A stretch of 64,000 bases of DNA from a bacterium HR28 (lineage in GTDB: Bacteria; Chloroflexota; Chloroflexia; Thermomicrobiales; Thermomicrobiaceae). Position 1 is the stretch's first letter; every line of letters starts with the position of its first letter. The notes under the pieces were generated by a model. The model saw only the letters and a list, made by a program, of their open reading frames with translations. It was not told where the DNA came from and made no database searches. Shown one piece after another: positions 16,579 through 25,797 of the stretch. The translations under genes and the position numbers were made by a program. The DNA is taken from NCBI GenBank assembly GCA_002898255.1, contig BEIE01000002.1, forward strand, positions 682,001 through 746,000, given 5' to 3'.

Positions 16579-18890
16579 CGGCCGGTCCGACTTTCGACAG
16601 CGATTGGCAACGTGAACAGTGACTCCGACACGGCTCGGCTACTGTCCAGCCCGATTCGCTCGGCAATCAGTCGCCACCAGTCGAGCGCGGGTCGTCGCAA
16701 GAGCTGGCAGGTCACGCCCTGTAAGGCAGTGGCGACGATAGCCCGTTCCGCTGCGGTCAGGTCGTGGCCAAGCGGGCGTGTCAAGAGATGGCGGATTGCC
16801 GGATAGGGTGGAAAGCCATAAGCATCGTCACCGTTCTCGAGCAGGATGTGGAGGGCTTCGGTCTGCTCGAGCGGCCGTGCTGCCTCACTACCGCGCTCGA
16901 TGACGACAATGTGTGCGAGGTGTGCACTGGCTTGGCGTCGAACTTGAGGAATGAGTTGCTCGATATGGTACTTCGGTGGCGGAACAAGCCACTGAGTGTA
17001 GAGATTGATGGTCGCGACAGGGAGTCGGGTCGAGGCGAGCAAGAGAGCGAAACGACGTCCCGACCGCGAGTGGATACGACTCTGCAGGAATAAGCCGAAA
17101 CGCTGTCGGCGTGTGAGTTGTGCACTCGGCACTGCAGCGACGGTGTGTTGGCTGATGGTGAGCGGCTTGGGATAGGAGAGCACAAGCCCGTCAGAGCGGA
17201 GCAATGTGAGATCGTCAGACAGGAACGCGCCGCGGTCACTGGCGCGGCGCTGGTGCTGCAGAATGCGGAGGATCGTCGTTGTCTTCCCCGTGTCGGTGCG
17301 AGCGGTGACAAGGGTGGCGCGGTCCCCAGCGGCGATGCAGGCTGCGTGGACGAGCGCGTAACCACGGCGAACAAAGCTCCAGCGGAGGATAGGCTCAAGG
17401 ACGTTCGTGTAGAGCACGTGCGGTGAATGCCGTAAGGCGGGCGAGGCAGTGATGCGGATCGGGAACTCTAAGTCTGCCTCGAACCAGAAGCCGAAGGGGC
17501 CGAGCCCGTCATCGTAGCGGATCCGACGTGGTTGCTCGCTTTCTGGTGCGACGTCGACCCACCCGAAACGAGCCAACGGGCCTGGCGACCGGAGACCCCC
17601 AATCTCGATCGTGATGTCGGGTCGCTCAACCTGGTCTACCCGGAAGCGCTCCAGCTCAGGAAGATTCACTGCGGACTCTACCGTCAGAATGCCGTGCAGG
17701 TCGTAGGAGAAGCGCCGTCGGTGCGTGGGCCAAATCCAGGCCGTGGAGATGCCGAAACGAAGCACGGCCAGCGCACCGAGGGAGAGGATGTTGGACAAGA
17801 GATAGTAAATTCCGACGATCGAGGTGAGGAGCACAAGCAGTGGGCCACGGACGAGAAGCCCAGCGATGTTGGCGGCAGTGAAGAGCGAGAGGCGCGTCGT
17901 CCATCGGCGCCCGTCGCGTCGATCGGGAAAGACGAGCTTGTCGGTGAAGGTGAAGTTCCAGAAGCTGGAAACGAGCGTTGCCCCCGCAGCGCCGAGGAGA
18001 TAGTGCAGCTGACCAAGCTCCACGAAGGCGAGCAGCGCGAGCGTGTTGACGACGAGTCCGGTAGTCCCAACGGCGGCGAAACCGGCGAAGCGCGCTCGCT
18101 CCTCGCCCAGACGGAGCGTTGCCAGATGTCCGAGATACCGCAACCCTTCGCGCACACTTGCCTTGCTCCGCCCGGCATAACGCCGACCGAAGACGTAGCT
18201 CACCTCGGCAACGCGTAACTGTGGGTGACGGACAAGAATCTCCAGGAGCACCTTGAAGCCACGCGGGCGAAGACTCTCGAGTTGCAACTGCGCTCGCCGG
18301 ACGAGAAAGAAGCCGCTCATCGGATCGGTGACGTTCCGCAAGCGCAGCGGAAAAGCAAGACGTGCCAACGTCGTCGACGCTCGCGAGATCGCCAGGCGAA
18401 GCAGATGCAGGCCGCTCGCTTGGCCGTTGTCACGATAACGCGATGCGATGACCAGCTCGACACGATGCAGTTGCGCTGCCGCCAGCAGTCGCGGCAGGAG
18501 CTCCGGCGGATGCTGAAGGTCGGCGTCCATAACGGCGACCCATTCGCAGCGTGCCGAACGAAAGCCGGCCAATACTGCTCCGCCGAGTCCGCCGTCGCGA
18601 CTCCCGGGCGGCCGATGGATGAGTCGAATGCGTGAATCGCGGGCTGCGGCCTGGCGGATACGAGTGGGTGTCTCGTCATCGCTGTCGTCGAGGAAGAGCA
18701 CTTCCGAGTCAGGTGGCAGTTGTGGCAAGAGTCGGGTGAGCAGTGGCTCGATGTTTTCCGCCTCGTTCCGTGTGGGGATGATGACAGTGACAGCCGGGAG
18801 CGTGTGTCCTGTGGCATGGGCAGCAGTTGCGAGAGCGGTCTCCGTCGTTGTCGCAAGAGATTGATCACGAGTCGTGACGCGAGTGGTCAT
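16575..18890 (-). CDS. tripartite fusion: GT2 polyprenyl-phosphate glycosyltransferase + GtrA membrane domain + HPr-kinase-like P-loop domain
   Basis: 771 residues, first gene of the envelope operon. Residues 33-265 are a GT2 domain like dolichyl-phosphate mannose synthase (VTVIIPTRNEAENI, MDADLQHPPE at 121-130). Residues 268-392 form a four-helix GtrA domain (FAAVGTTGLVVNTLALLAF, NFTFTDKLVF), often linked to carrier-sugar flipping. Residues 400-771 form a soluble domain with a Walker A-like ARTDTGKTT (530-538) and SDD at 558-560, as in HPr-kinase/PEP-carboxykinase-like folds. GT2+GtrA fusions are common; the kinase-like tail is unusual. I chose the ATG at 18890 (GGAGGGAGGA upstream); the extension to 19070 has no domain character. 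Confidence 0.88.
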   Translation of the reverse strand: MTTRVTTRDQSLATTTETALATAAHATGHTLPAVTVIIPTRNEAENIEPLLTRLLPQLPPDSEVLFLDDSDDETPTRIRQAAARDSRIRLIHRPPGSRDGGLGGAVLAGFRSARCEWVAVMDADLQHPPELLPRLLAAAQLHRVELVIASRYRDNGQASGLHLLRLAISRASTTLARLAFPLRLRNVTDPMSGFFLVRRAQLQLESLRPRGFKVLLEILVRHPQLRVAEVSYVFGRRYAGRSKASVREGLRYLGHLATLRLGEERARFAGFAAVGTTGLVVNTLALLAFVELGQLHYLLGAAGATLVSSFWNFTFTDKLVFPDRRDGRRWTTRLSLFTAANIAGLLVRGPLLVLLTSIVGIYYLLSNILSLGALAVLRFGISTAWIWPTHRRRFSYDLHGILTVESAVNLPELERFRVDQVERPDITIEIGGLRSPGPLARFGWVDVAPESEQPRRIRYDDGLGPFGFWFEADLEFPIRITASPALRHSPHVLYTNVLEPILRWSFVRRGYALVHAACIAAGDRATLVTARTDTGKTTTILRILQHQRRASDRGAFLSDDLTLLRSDGLVLSYPKPLTISQHTVAAVPSAQLTRRQRFGLFLQSRIHSRSGRRFALLLASTRLPVATINLYTQWLVPPPKYHIEQLIPQVRRQASAHLAHIVVIERGSEAARPLEQTEALHILLENGDDAYGFPPYPAIRHLLTRPLGHDLTAAERAIVATALQGVTCQLLRRPALDWWRLIAERIGLDSSRAVSESLFTLPIAVESRTGR

Positions 18891-19178
18891 GGATGAGTTC
18901 CTCCCTCCAAGATCGATGGATGGGGGAGCCGTCGACCGGCACGCAGTGACAGCGATGTTGTGCAGAACACGCATACGCTTGAGCTGCGAGCAGGGCACGC
19001 GTGGTACCGAGAAGTGGTAGGAGCAGGCGTGCCGGGCCGGAGCCCTTCCCTTTCCAGTCGAGTCGTTCACACGATCGACATATCTGAGGATGAACGATTG
19101 GAGGGGGGTCTACCAGTTCACCGGTTCTCCGCGTGCTGTTCAGAGGCTGTCCAGGATCTGGTCAACTCTGGTAGAGCA

Positions 19179-19307
19179 TCAGGTTGAGTCGGGCCGGAGT
19201 GCCAGCCAGCCGAGGAGAGCAAGTCCCACGCAGGCGAAGAGCAACAGGCCGACTATGAGTGCCACTGCGAGAAGGACCGCGCGATCGAAGTCATCACTAC
19301 CCATCAT
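19179..19307 (-). CDS. possible single-TM micro-protein
   Basis: A 42-residue frame starting ATGATG reads SDDFDR, then a 24-residue hydrophobic helix (AVLLAVALIVGLLLFACVGL) and a short basic end. A charged head, one helix and a short tail is typical of real micro-proteins. The ribosome-binding site (ACAGGATGG) is weak, and a longer frame to 19382 is possible. It lies 288 bases upstream of the envelope operon on the same strand. The opposite-strand frames here look non-coding. Confidence 0.4.
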   Translation of the reverse strand: MMGSDDFDRAVLLAVALIVGLLLFACVGLALLGWLALRPDST

Positions 19308-19532
19308 CGATGAACCATCCTGTCCTGCTCCTTGTTCGCTTGAGCCTATCACACGCAACGGATGCGCGGTGGAGACGCCCATTTCGCCTTCCGAGAGCGG
19401 GCTGGCTGAACCGTGGTCGTACTCTGCAGGTGCGGCTCACCCGCACCGAGCAAAGTGTCCGCATGATGATCAGGATCGGTCTAGGGCTGTTTGCTGGTCT
19501 TCTTCCGTGGTATTGCGGTCCCTGAGCTGGCT

Positions 19533-20348
19533 TCAGGCCGGCACGAGAGCCAGTGGTCGTACCGGTGAGCCGGTTGCGCCGACAAGCTGCAATGGCGTGC
19601 AGACGAGAGTGAAACGTCGTGCGCCATGAGCGGCAAGTTCTTCCAGGGCCAGGTTCTCGATGATTGGGATGCCAGACTGGACGAGGAAGATCACGTGTCC
19701 GGGGAGATCGCAGCCTAGTTCCGGGTCAACAAGTCCGGGTAGGTCCCAGGTCATCGTATCGCAGCCCACAACGCTCGGCCGATACGCGGCGAGCCAGCGC
19801 GAGGCGTCGGGCGCAATTCCCGGCGCGTCAAGGTAACGCTCCGGATCGCGCCAGAATCGACCATTTCCGGTCCGGACGAGAATGGCCATTCCGGGCTCGA
19901 GTGTGAGCCCGTCGTGTACGCAGCAGGCCTCGAGATCGGCAGCGGTGACGAGTTCTCCCGGCGCGAGAACATCGACACCGCGGATGGCAGCAACATCGAG
20001 CAAAACTCCCGGTACAACGAGCGGTGGGAGTGTCTCAACACCATGCTGATGAAAGCCACGTGGTCCCGCGGCAGTGACCGCGTCGACGCCGCCATGAAGT
20101 TGTCCGTGGAGTGCCTGGTGGCAGAGGGCGTCGATGTGTGTCCCCGTGTGTTCCATCATGATCAGCAAGCCGGAAGCCGACGTACGGGAACCGGCTGTTG
20201 GACTCGGGGGCGGATCGGTATGCCGACGGTGGAGGGCAGGGACGTAGCCGGGACGATGTGCTGGGTAGATCGGCATCTCTGGCGTGCGCGGCTGCTCAAG
20301 ATCGAAGACCAGCACTGGTTGGCCAGCGACCAGGCCGCGGTACGGCAT
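19533..20348 (-). CDS. cyclase-family metal-dependent hydrolase (arylformamidase-like)
   Basis: A 271-residue protein of the KynB/cyclase family. The signature HTGTHIDALCH near residues 67-77 supplies metal-binding His and Asp, and the later IIENLALEEL segment matches the family's C-terminal motif. Members hydrolyse N-formylkynurenine or related amides, or isatin; no kynurenine genes are nearby, so the substrate is open. I chose the ATG at 20348 with GGAAGGAAG upstream. It follows pyrE by 22 bases on the same strand and is probably co-transcribed with it. Confidence 0.85.
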   Translation of the reverse strand: MPYRGLVAGQPVLVFDLEQPRTPEMPIYPAHRPGYVPALHRRHTDPPPSPTAGSRTSASGLLIMMEHTGTHIDALCHQALHGQLHGGVDAVTAAGPRGFHQHGVETLPPLVVPGVLLDVAAIRGVDVLAPGELVTAADLEACCVHDGLTLEPGMAILVRTGNGRFWRDPERYLDAPGIAPDASRWLAAYRPSVVGCDTMTWDLPGLVDPELGCDLPGHVIFLVQSGIPIIENLALEELAAHGARRFTLVCTPLQLVGATGSPVRPLALVPA

Positions 20349-20370
20349 TGGCGGCTTCCTTCCCAAGCTT

Positions 20371-21009
20371 TCACCCTCGCCGGTTCGTCCGTTCGAGGTA
20401 TTCCATCGCCGTGCGATAGCGTTGGCTGTCAATCATGCCGCTCTCAAAGTAATAGGTCAGCATTGTTCGCAAGCGGAGGATGGCCAGGACATGATAGCCG
20501 TGGGCGTGCAAGCGCTCGGCGCCCCCCTGCTCGCGGTCGATGAGGACAATAAAGTCGCGGACCGTGAGACCAGCGTCTTCCAGGATCCGCGCTGTGCGGA
20601 GCAGGCTGGTGCCACCGGTCATGAGATCGTCGATGACCAGGACGGTCTGACCAGGGACGATACGGCCTTCCAGCGCGGGTTCTTGCGCATCGGGCCGAAC
20701 GTAGATCAACGGGGTGTCACTTACTAAGGCATACGCAGTAGCAAGATGCAGTCCCCCCATTGGGACCCCCGCGACGGCAGCGAAGGAAGAGAGACGCGGC
20801 CGACGGCGAGCTTGATCGGCTTGAATCTCATGGTGGATGAGGAGCGCGATGCGACGAAGAAGCGCTGGCTCACTGATGAGGACACGCGGGTTGATGTACA
20901 CCGGAGATCGGCCAGCGGTGGGGCCAAGATCGAACTCGCCGAACATGACCCCGCCGAGTTCAAAGAGGGCACGCGCAATGTCGAGATTCGTTTCAGTGCC
21001 GAACAGCAC
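20371..21009 (-). CDS. pyrE: orotate phosphoribosyltransferase
   Basis: A 212-residue type I phosphoribosyltransferase that joins orotate and PRPP to form OMP in pyrimidine synthesis. The PRPP loop VLVIDDLMTGGTS lies at 123-135. The N-terminal YINPRVLISEP region and the YVRP segment fit OPRTases. I chose the GTG at 21009 because GGAGGTGGGAG lies just upstream; the longer ATG start at 21072 adds a Pro/His-rich stretch with no family match. The gene diverges from folC across 188 bases. Confidence 0.92.
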   Translation of the reverse strand: MLFGTETNLDIARALFELGGVMFGEFDLGPTAGRSPVYINPRVLISEPALLRRIALLIHHEIQADQARRRPRLSSFAAVAGVPMGGLHLATAYALVSDTPLIYVRPDAQEPALEGRIVPGQTVLVIDDLMTGGTSLLRTARILEDAGLTVRDFIVLIDREQGGAERLHAHGYHVLAILRLRTMLTYYFESGMIDSQRYRTAMEYLERTNRRG

Positions 21010-21197
21010 GGTTCTCCCACCTCCATGATGGTCAGGCTGTGAGTGCATTGGCGAGCAGCGTGGCGAGCGCACGCTTGCCGTTGGTCGCTACACTCGGCCT
21101 CGGTGCTCGTCTGGCTGGTCGCGGGAGGTCGAGCGAACACGCATCCACCCGACGCACCTGACACGTGGCTCGAAGTATAGCTGGAGAGGGAAGACAG

Positions 21198-22553
21198 GTG
21201 GACTATATCGAGGCGCTCCGTTTCCTGCGCGATCGCGCTGGGTATGACCGTGGCTTTGTCGCGAACCCGTTCGCCGACGAGGGGATTGGGCTGCAGCGGA
21301 CAGCGTGGCTCTGTGCGGCGCTCGGGAATCCCCAGCAGCACTACCGCAGTGTGCACATTGCCGGGACGAAAGGGAAGGGCTCGACGGCAGCCATGCTCGC
21401 AGCGGTGCTGCGCACTGCGGGCTATCGGGTCGGGCTGTACACGTCACCGCATCTCCACACGCTGCGCGAACGTATTCAGATTGACAGCGAGCCGATCGCG
21501 CCAGGAACGTTTGGCCTGCTGATGGCAGAGCTTGCGGCGGTCGATGCAGCGCTGCAAGCAGAGCGGCCGGCCTGGGGCCCGGCGACGGCCTTCGAGCTGG
21601 TCACGGTCCTTGCCTTCCTGGCGTTCGCCCGCGCCGAGGTCGACGTGGCAGTCATTGAAGTAGGGCTTGGCGGACGGCTGGATGCGACAAACGTGATCCT
21701 GCCGGACGTGGCCGCGATCACTCGGATCGGATACGACCACATGGCAATCCTGGGTTCGACACTTGATGCGATCGCACGTGAGAAGGCGGGTATCGTCAAA
21801 CCGGGACGACCAGTCGTATCGTCTCCCCAGGAGCCGGACGCTGCAGCGGTGATTGAGGCGGTCGCACGGGAGCGTGCTGCACCGCTGTGGCTCGGAGGGC
21901 GGGAGTGGCAGGTGGAGGGGAGCTGGCAGGACTTTCTCTTCCGCTGTCCTGGACTGGAGCTCGCGGGACTCGCCGTGGCGTTACGCGGTGCGCACCAGGT
22001 AGAGAACGCAGGCGTCGCACTCGCCACGTTGCCCTGGCTTGCGGAAGCCGGAATCGCGGTGTCAGAGGAGGCTGTGCGCATGGGGCTCGCGAGTGTCTCC
22101 TGGCCGGGGCGACTAGAGGTGCTGCGTGAGCGACCGCTGGTTGTGGTGGACGGAGCGCACAACCGCGAGTCGGCTCAACGACTTGCCCAGGCTGTGTGCG
22201 AGGCATTCCGCTGGAACCGCCTCTGGTTGGTACTTGGAGTACTTCGGGACAAGGAGATCGAGCGGATCGTCGGTGCGCTTGCGCCCCTGGCCAGCGCATT
22301 TTTCGCCGTCGAGGGGTTCGCACCGCGTGCGGCAACGGCTGAGCGACTGCTGGAGGCTTGGAAGAGCCATGTACCCGGAGGGGAGGCGAAGGCCTTCCGC
22401 TCTGTGTCAGAAGCGCTGGCAGAGGCGCTCGCGCGGGCCGCGTCGGACGATCTCGTGCTGGTCACTGGCTCGCTCGGGATGGTCGCGGCAGCGCGTGAGG
22501 CACTTGGGATCGCGACGAGCGATCCGCACGAGCAGGAGGTCCTCTTAGGCTGA
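21198..22553 (+). CDS. folC: bifunctional folylpolyglutamate synthase / dihydrofolate synthase
   Basis: A 451-residue Mur-ligase-family enzyme that adds glutamate to dihydropteroate or folates using ATP. The P-loop is HIAGTKGKGS (53-62), followed by LYTSPHLHTLRERI, a folate-site motif; the IEVGLGGRLDATN and RIGYDHMAILG segments carry metal and ATP ligands; the C-terminal domain has VVDGAHN. Length is normal. I chose the GTG at 21198 (GGAGAGGGAA upstream) over an earlier GTG at 21165. It may read through to the LCP gene, although a promoter-like element lies between. Confidence 0.93.
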   Translation: MDYIEALRFLRDRAGYDRGFVANPFADEGIGLQRTAWLCAALGNPQQHYRSVHIAGTKGKGSTAAMLAAVLRTAGYRVGLYTSPHLHTLRERIQIDSEPIAPGTFGLLMAELAAVDAALQAERPAWGPATAFELVTVLAFLAFARAEVDVAVIEVGLGGRLDATNVILPDVAAITRIGYDHMAILGSTLDAIAREKAGIVKPGRPVVSSPQEPDAAAVIEAVARERAAPLWLGGREWQVEGSWQDFLFRCPGLELAGLAVALRGAHQVENAGVALATLPWLAEAGIAVSEEAVRMGLASVSWPGRLEVLRERPLVVVDGAHNRESAQRLAQAVCEAFRWNRLWLVLGVLRDKEIERIVGALAPLASAFFAVEGFAPRAATAERLLEAWKSHVPGGEAKAFRSVSEALAEALARAASDDLVLVTGSLGMVAAAREALGIATSDPHEQEVLLG

Positions 22554-22564
22554 AAGCCAGTTTG

Positions 22565-22588
22565 TCGCTCGCTGTGGGTGACGAGCGA
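22565..22588 (+). other. inverted repeat after folC
   Basis: TCGCTCG (22565-22571) and CGAGCGA (22582-22588) form a 7-bp stem with a 10-base loop shortly after the folC stop. No T-run follows, so it is at best a weak terminator or an mRNA 3'-end structure. Confidence 0.3.
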
Positions 22589-22633
22589 GTATGCTCTTGA
22601 GCCATACGAAAGCAGGCGGGTGAGCCGGTGTTC

Positions 22634-22642
22634 TGGTAGACT
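22634..22642 (+). promoter_or_regulatory. possible extended -10 promoter for the LCP gene
   Basis: TGG followed by TAGACT gives an extended -10 (TGnTAGACT), 27 bases before the GTG start of the LCP gene. No good -35 is seen at 16-18 bases upstream, which extended -10 promoters can lack. Confidence 0.35.
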
Positions 22643-22669
22643 CGGGGCGATCCGACCCGAGGTGGAGCC

Positions 22670-23797
22670 GTGGGGGATCGATCCGAGGCGGGAGAACATC
22701 CGCCGGAATCCGAGCTGCGTCCAAGAGTGCGTGCTCGCCGACCGGTGTGGCGTGTTGGCCTTGTCATGCTCTCGCTTTTGGCTCTGGTTCCTATCGTCTC
22801 GGCTGGTTGGTACCTCGTTCGGCTGGGGCTTGCGGCGAATGAGGCCTACCGCTCCATTTTCGTGACGCCCGCTCCCCGGACTGATCTGGCTACGCGGGCT
22901 TCAAGTCCGCCGCTCCCAACGGTTCGACCAACGACAATCCATCTGCCGACACCGACAGCAACGCCAACAGAGCTCCCAAGTTGGGAGGGGAGTGAGCCGA
23001 TCACGCTTCTGCTCATTGGGATTGATACAACGCCTGAGCGTGCGGGCGAGGGGGCTCTGCCGCTCGCCGATGCAATCATCCTCGCGCAGGTTGATCCGGT
23101 TGCAAAGCGGGCGGTCATGCTCTCCATCCCGCGGGATCTTTTGGTTGAGATTCCCGGGGTCGGCTGGGACCGGATCAATGCAGCGTATGCCTACGGGGAG
23201 ACGAACGGAACCGGTGGGCCGGTCACCTTGATGAGGACAGTAGAGCACAATTTCGGGGTTCGCATCGATGCTTTTGCCGAGGTTGACTTTCGAGGCTTCG
23301 TGCAGATCGTCGACCTGCTCGGTGGCGTGGTGGTGGATGTGCCGGCACCTATTAAGGACGACGAGTTTCCAGGAGCGAACTTCACTTATCAGCGGCTCTA
23401 CTTCGCACCGGGGCTGCAGCGTTTTGATGGTGCACGGGCGCTTGCCTACGTGCGTACACGGCACGACGATAATGATTTGGCCCGCGGGCTGCGTCAGCAG
23501 CAGGTGCTCTACGCACTCCAGGCGCAGGCGCTGCGCATCGACGCGTTGCGGCGGGCACCGGAGCTCCTTGCGGCGCTTGGAAACACTGTGCGAACCGACC
23601 TGAGCCTCCGGCAGGTCCTGGCGTTGGCTCGGCTCGGCCTTGAGCTCTCACCTGAACAGATAGAGACAGCCTCGTTGGCAGGGATGGTCCAGGACGCGAC
23701 ACTTCCCAGCGGAGCTGCCGTCCTGGTGGGTGACTGGACAGCTATCCGGGCCGAAATTGCGCGGCGCTTTCGGTTGACCGCCGCGGGAGCACGCTGA
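22670..23797 (+). CDS. LytR-CpsA-Psr (LCP) family cell-wall polymer transferase
   Basis: A 375-residue membrane-anchored protein. A short basic cytoplasmic head (RVRARRPVWR) precedes one TM helix (about 27-49), then a Pro/Thr linker and the LCP domain. Diagnostic parts are LLLIGIDTTPE, LADAIILAQVDPVAKRAVMLSIPRDL (Arg and Asp that bind the pyrophosphate lipid) and RINAAYAYG, then ALAYVRTRHDDNDLARGLRQQQVL. LCP enzymes move glycopolymers from undecaprenyl pyrophosphate to the wall or surface. Start is a GTG with GAGG seven bases upstream. The next two envelope genes follow closely. Confidence 0.9.
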   Translation: MGDRSEAGEHPPESELRPRVRARRPVWRVGLVMLSLLALVPIVSAGWYLVRLGLAANEAYRSIFVTPAPRTDLATRASSPPLPTVRPTTIHLPTPTATPTELPSWEGSEPITLLLIGIDTTPERAGEGALPLADAIILAQVDPVAKRAVMLSIPRDLLVEIPGVGWDRINAAYAYGETNGTGGPVTLMRTVEHNFGVRIDAFAEVDFRGFVQIVDLLGGVVVDVPAPIKDDEFPGANFTYQRLYFAPGLQRFDGARALAYVRTRHDDNDLARGLRQQQVLYALQAQALRIDALRRAPELLAALGNTVRTDLSLRQVLALARLGLELSPEQIETASLAGMVQDATLPSGAAVLVGDWTAIRAEIARRFRLTAAGAR

Positions 23798-23883
23798 GCG
23801 GCTCAGGTGCGGTAGGCTTGGGGAGCGCCGGACGAACTCCGGAGACAGCCGGAGGACTGCTCCCGGGAGAAGGGACTGTGAGC

Positions 23884-24798
23884 ATGCAACGCCGCAAGTT
23901 TGTCATCTGGCTGGTTACTGGCTCCTTCCTCCTGGCTTGCCGACAGGAAGTGACACCAACACCGATAAGCGGGAGTGCGCCGACTCCGACGTCTGAGCCG
24001 ACCGTGGTACCAACTCCGACGCGCGAGCCGACACCGCTGCTCACCCCGGCGAGGACTCCAGAGGCGACTGCGACGCCTGGACGTGCCACCTTGGTCGCAC
24101 TCTACTTCCTGCGAGAGGAGAAGCTGGCCGTAGTCCGTCGGCCGATTCCGGAGACGCCACGTGTTGGCACGGCTGCGCTCCAGGAACTCTTGGCTGGGCC
24201 TACTCCTCGTGAGGCAGATTGGGGTTTTACAACAGAGATTCCGGCTGGTACGGAGCTGCGCGAGCTGACGATCGCGGACGGAGTGGCAACCGTGGATCTT
24301 TCGTCGGACTTTGCCAGCGGTGGTGGTTCCTTCTCGATGCGTGCTCGCGTTGCCCAGGTGGTCTTTACACTGACACAGTTTCCGACAGTCCAAGCAGTCC
24401 GTTTCCGGTTGGATGGTCAGCCGGTAACAGCGATTGGTGGCGAAGGAGTGATTGTCGAACCGCCGCCGGGGCGCGGTGAATTCGAAGACTTGCTGCCGCT
24501 CATCTTTCTGGAAGCGCCCGGGCCAGGTGAGACGGTGCGCAGTCCGCTCCGCGTGACTGGGACGGCGAACACGTTCGAGGCCATGTTCATGGTCCGCCTG
24601 AGTACAGCGGACGGATCGGTACTGTATGAGCAGCCGGCCATGGCGACATCTGGGAGCGGGACGCGCGGCTCGTTTGATGTGACAATTGACTTCTCGGTTC
24701 CACAGCCGACAGATGGGGTGCTGCGGCTGTGGGAGTATTCGGCGAAAGACGGTTCCGAGATCAATATCGTCGAGATTCCGCTCCGACTGGAGCAGTGA
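23884..24798 (+). CDS. GerMN-domain lipoprotein with a C-terminal Gmad2 domain
   Basis: A 304-residue lipoprotein: MQRRKFVIWLVTGSFLLAC with the anchored Cys at residue 19, then a Thr/Pro-rich linker. The GerMN domain (about 70-180) shows LVALYFLREEKLAVVRRPIP and TELRELTIADGVATVDLSSDF. The Gmad2 immunoglobulin-like domain (about 200-300) shows IFLEAPGPGETVRSPLRVTG and a DVTIDF strand. GerMN domains occur in spore-germination and envelope proteins and are thought to bind peptidoglycan. A GTG two codons earlier is an alternative start. It lies between the LCP and hydrolase genes. Confidence 0.85.
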   Translation: MQRRKFVIWLVTGSFLLACRQEVTPTPISGSAPTPTSEPTVVPTPTREPTPLLTPARTPEATATPGRATLVALYFLREEKLAVVRRPIPETPRVGTAALQELLAGPTPREADWGFTTEIPAGTELRELTIADGVATVDLSSDFASGGGSFSMRARVAQVVFTLTQFPTVQAVRFRLDGQPVTAIGGEGVIVEPPPGRGEFEDLLPLIFLEAPGPGETVRSPLRVTGTANTFEAMFMVRLSTADGSVLYEQPAMATSGSGTRGSFDVTIDFSVPQPTDGVLRLWEYSAKDGSEINIVEIPLRLEQ

Positions 24799-24816
24799 GA
24801 CAAGGGGGACGCGAGG

Positions 24817-25665
24817 ATGGAGATCCGCGAGCGCGTGGAGCCTCTCGGCGATCTGTGGCTTTGGGTCGCCGAAGCAGGGGAGACCGATGCGCCGCCGGTG
24901 CTGCTGCTCCATGGGCTTTACGACCGCTGGGAGACTTGGCTCCCAGTCGTACCGGGACTGGCCGCGAAGACGCGGGTGATCGCGTTCGATCTTCGAGGAC
25001 ACGGGAGGAGTTCTCAGCCGGCAGGTGGCTACACCTTACGCGACTACGCGGACGACGCAGCGCGTCTGCTTGCGGCGATGAGGCTGGGTGAGCCCGTGGT
25101 GGCCATCGGGTTCTCGCTGGGAGCTCTCGTGGCGCTTGTTCTGGCTGCCGAATGGCCGACGGTCGTGCGGGCGCTCGTACTCGAAGATCCTCCGCTGGCA
25201 CCTCCCGATGAGGGGACGCGGCTGTGGCTCGAAGCGTTACTGGCGGCAAAGCGAGCCGGTGTCGAGGCGGCATACGAACTGGCGCGCGAACTCGATCCAG
25301 ATGGGACGCCCGAGGACTGGCAGCGGAGTGCACTCTGGCTTTGCAGCACAGCAGATGGCCCTATTTTGGCGCTCCTCGATGAGGGGCGGCAACCAGAGCC
25401 GCTCGATCTGCTCCCGCGTATCGTCCAGCCAACCTTGATTCTGCAAGCCGATCCGCTTATGGGTGGTGTGTTGGACGACGAGACGGCCCAGCGAGCGTTG
25501 AGGTTACTCCCGAATGCACGCCTCGAGCGCTTCCCGGGAAGCGGGCATGCGATCCATCGTGAGCAGCCGGAAGGATTCGTAGAAGTTGTCCTCGCCTTTA
25601 TCGACGAAGTGACCGGTCGTGCCGCGGTCGATGACGCGACGGCCGGATCTGGTGCGGGTGGGTGA
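24817..25665 (+). CDS. alpha/beta-fold hydrolase
   Basis: A 282-residue hydrolase with the oxyanion strand VLLLHGLYDRWETW, the segment DLRGHGRS, the nucleophile elbow GFSLGA, an acid in ADPLMGGVLDDE, and a late His in GSGHAIHREQPEG. It resembles esterases, epoxide hydrolases and MenH-type enzymes, and the substrate is not clear. The C-terminal Ala/Gly tail is probably disordered. It starts 18 bases after the GerMN gene and probably ends that operon. Confidence 0.85.
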   Translation: MEIRERVEPLGDLWLWVAEAGETDAPPVLLLHGLYDRWETWLPVVPGLAAKTRVIAFDLRGHGRSSQPAGGYTLRDYADDAARLLAAMRLGEPVVAIGFSLGALVALVLAAEWPTVVRALVLEDPPLAPPDEGTRLWLEALLAAKRAGVEAAYELARELDPDGTPEDWQRSALWLCSTADGPILALLDEGRQPEPLDLLPRIVQPTLILQADPLMGGVLDDETAQRALRLLPNARLERFPGSGHAIHREQPEGFVEVVLAFIDEVTGRAAVDDATAGSGAGG

Positions 25666-25797
25666 GCGGGTGACGAGGCCGGTGGAGTGCCCTGGTGCTT
25701 TCCTACGTGAGAAGCGGCTCCTCACACTATTTGGATGGATCGCGTCGCGACTGGGCTCAGCCGACGGGAGTGATGTGACCTCCCTGTAACGCGGAGA

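Noticed and set aside
18891..19070. 60-residue N-terminal extension of the GT2 fusion
   Set aside because: No domain character, and a strong GGAGGGAGGA site points to the ATG at 18890.
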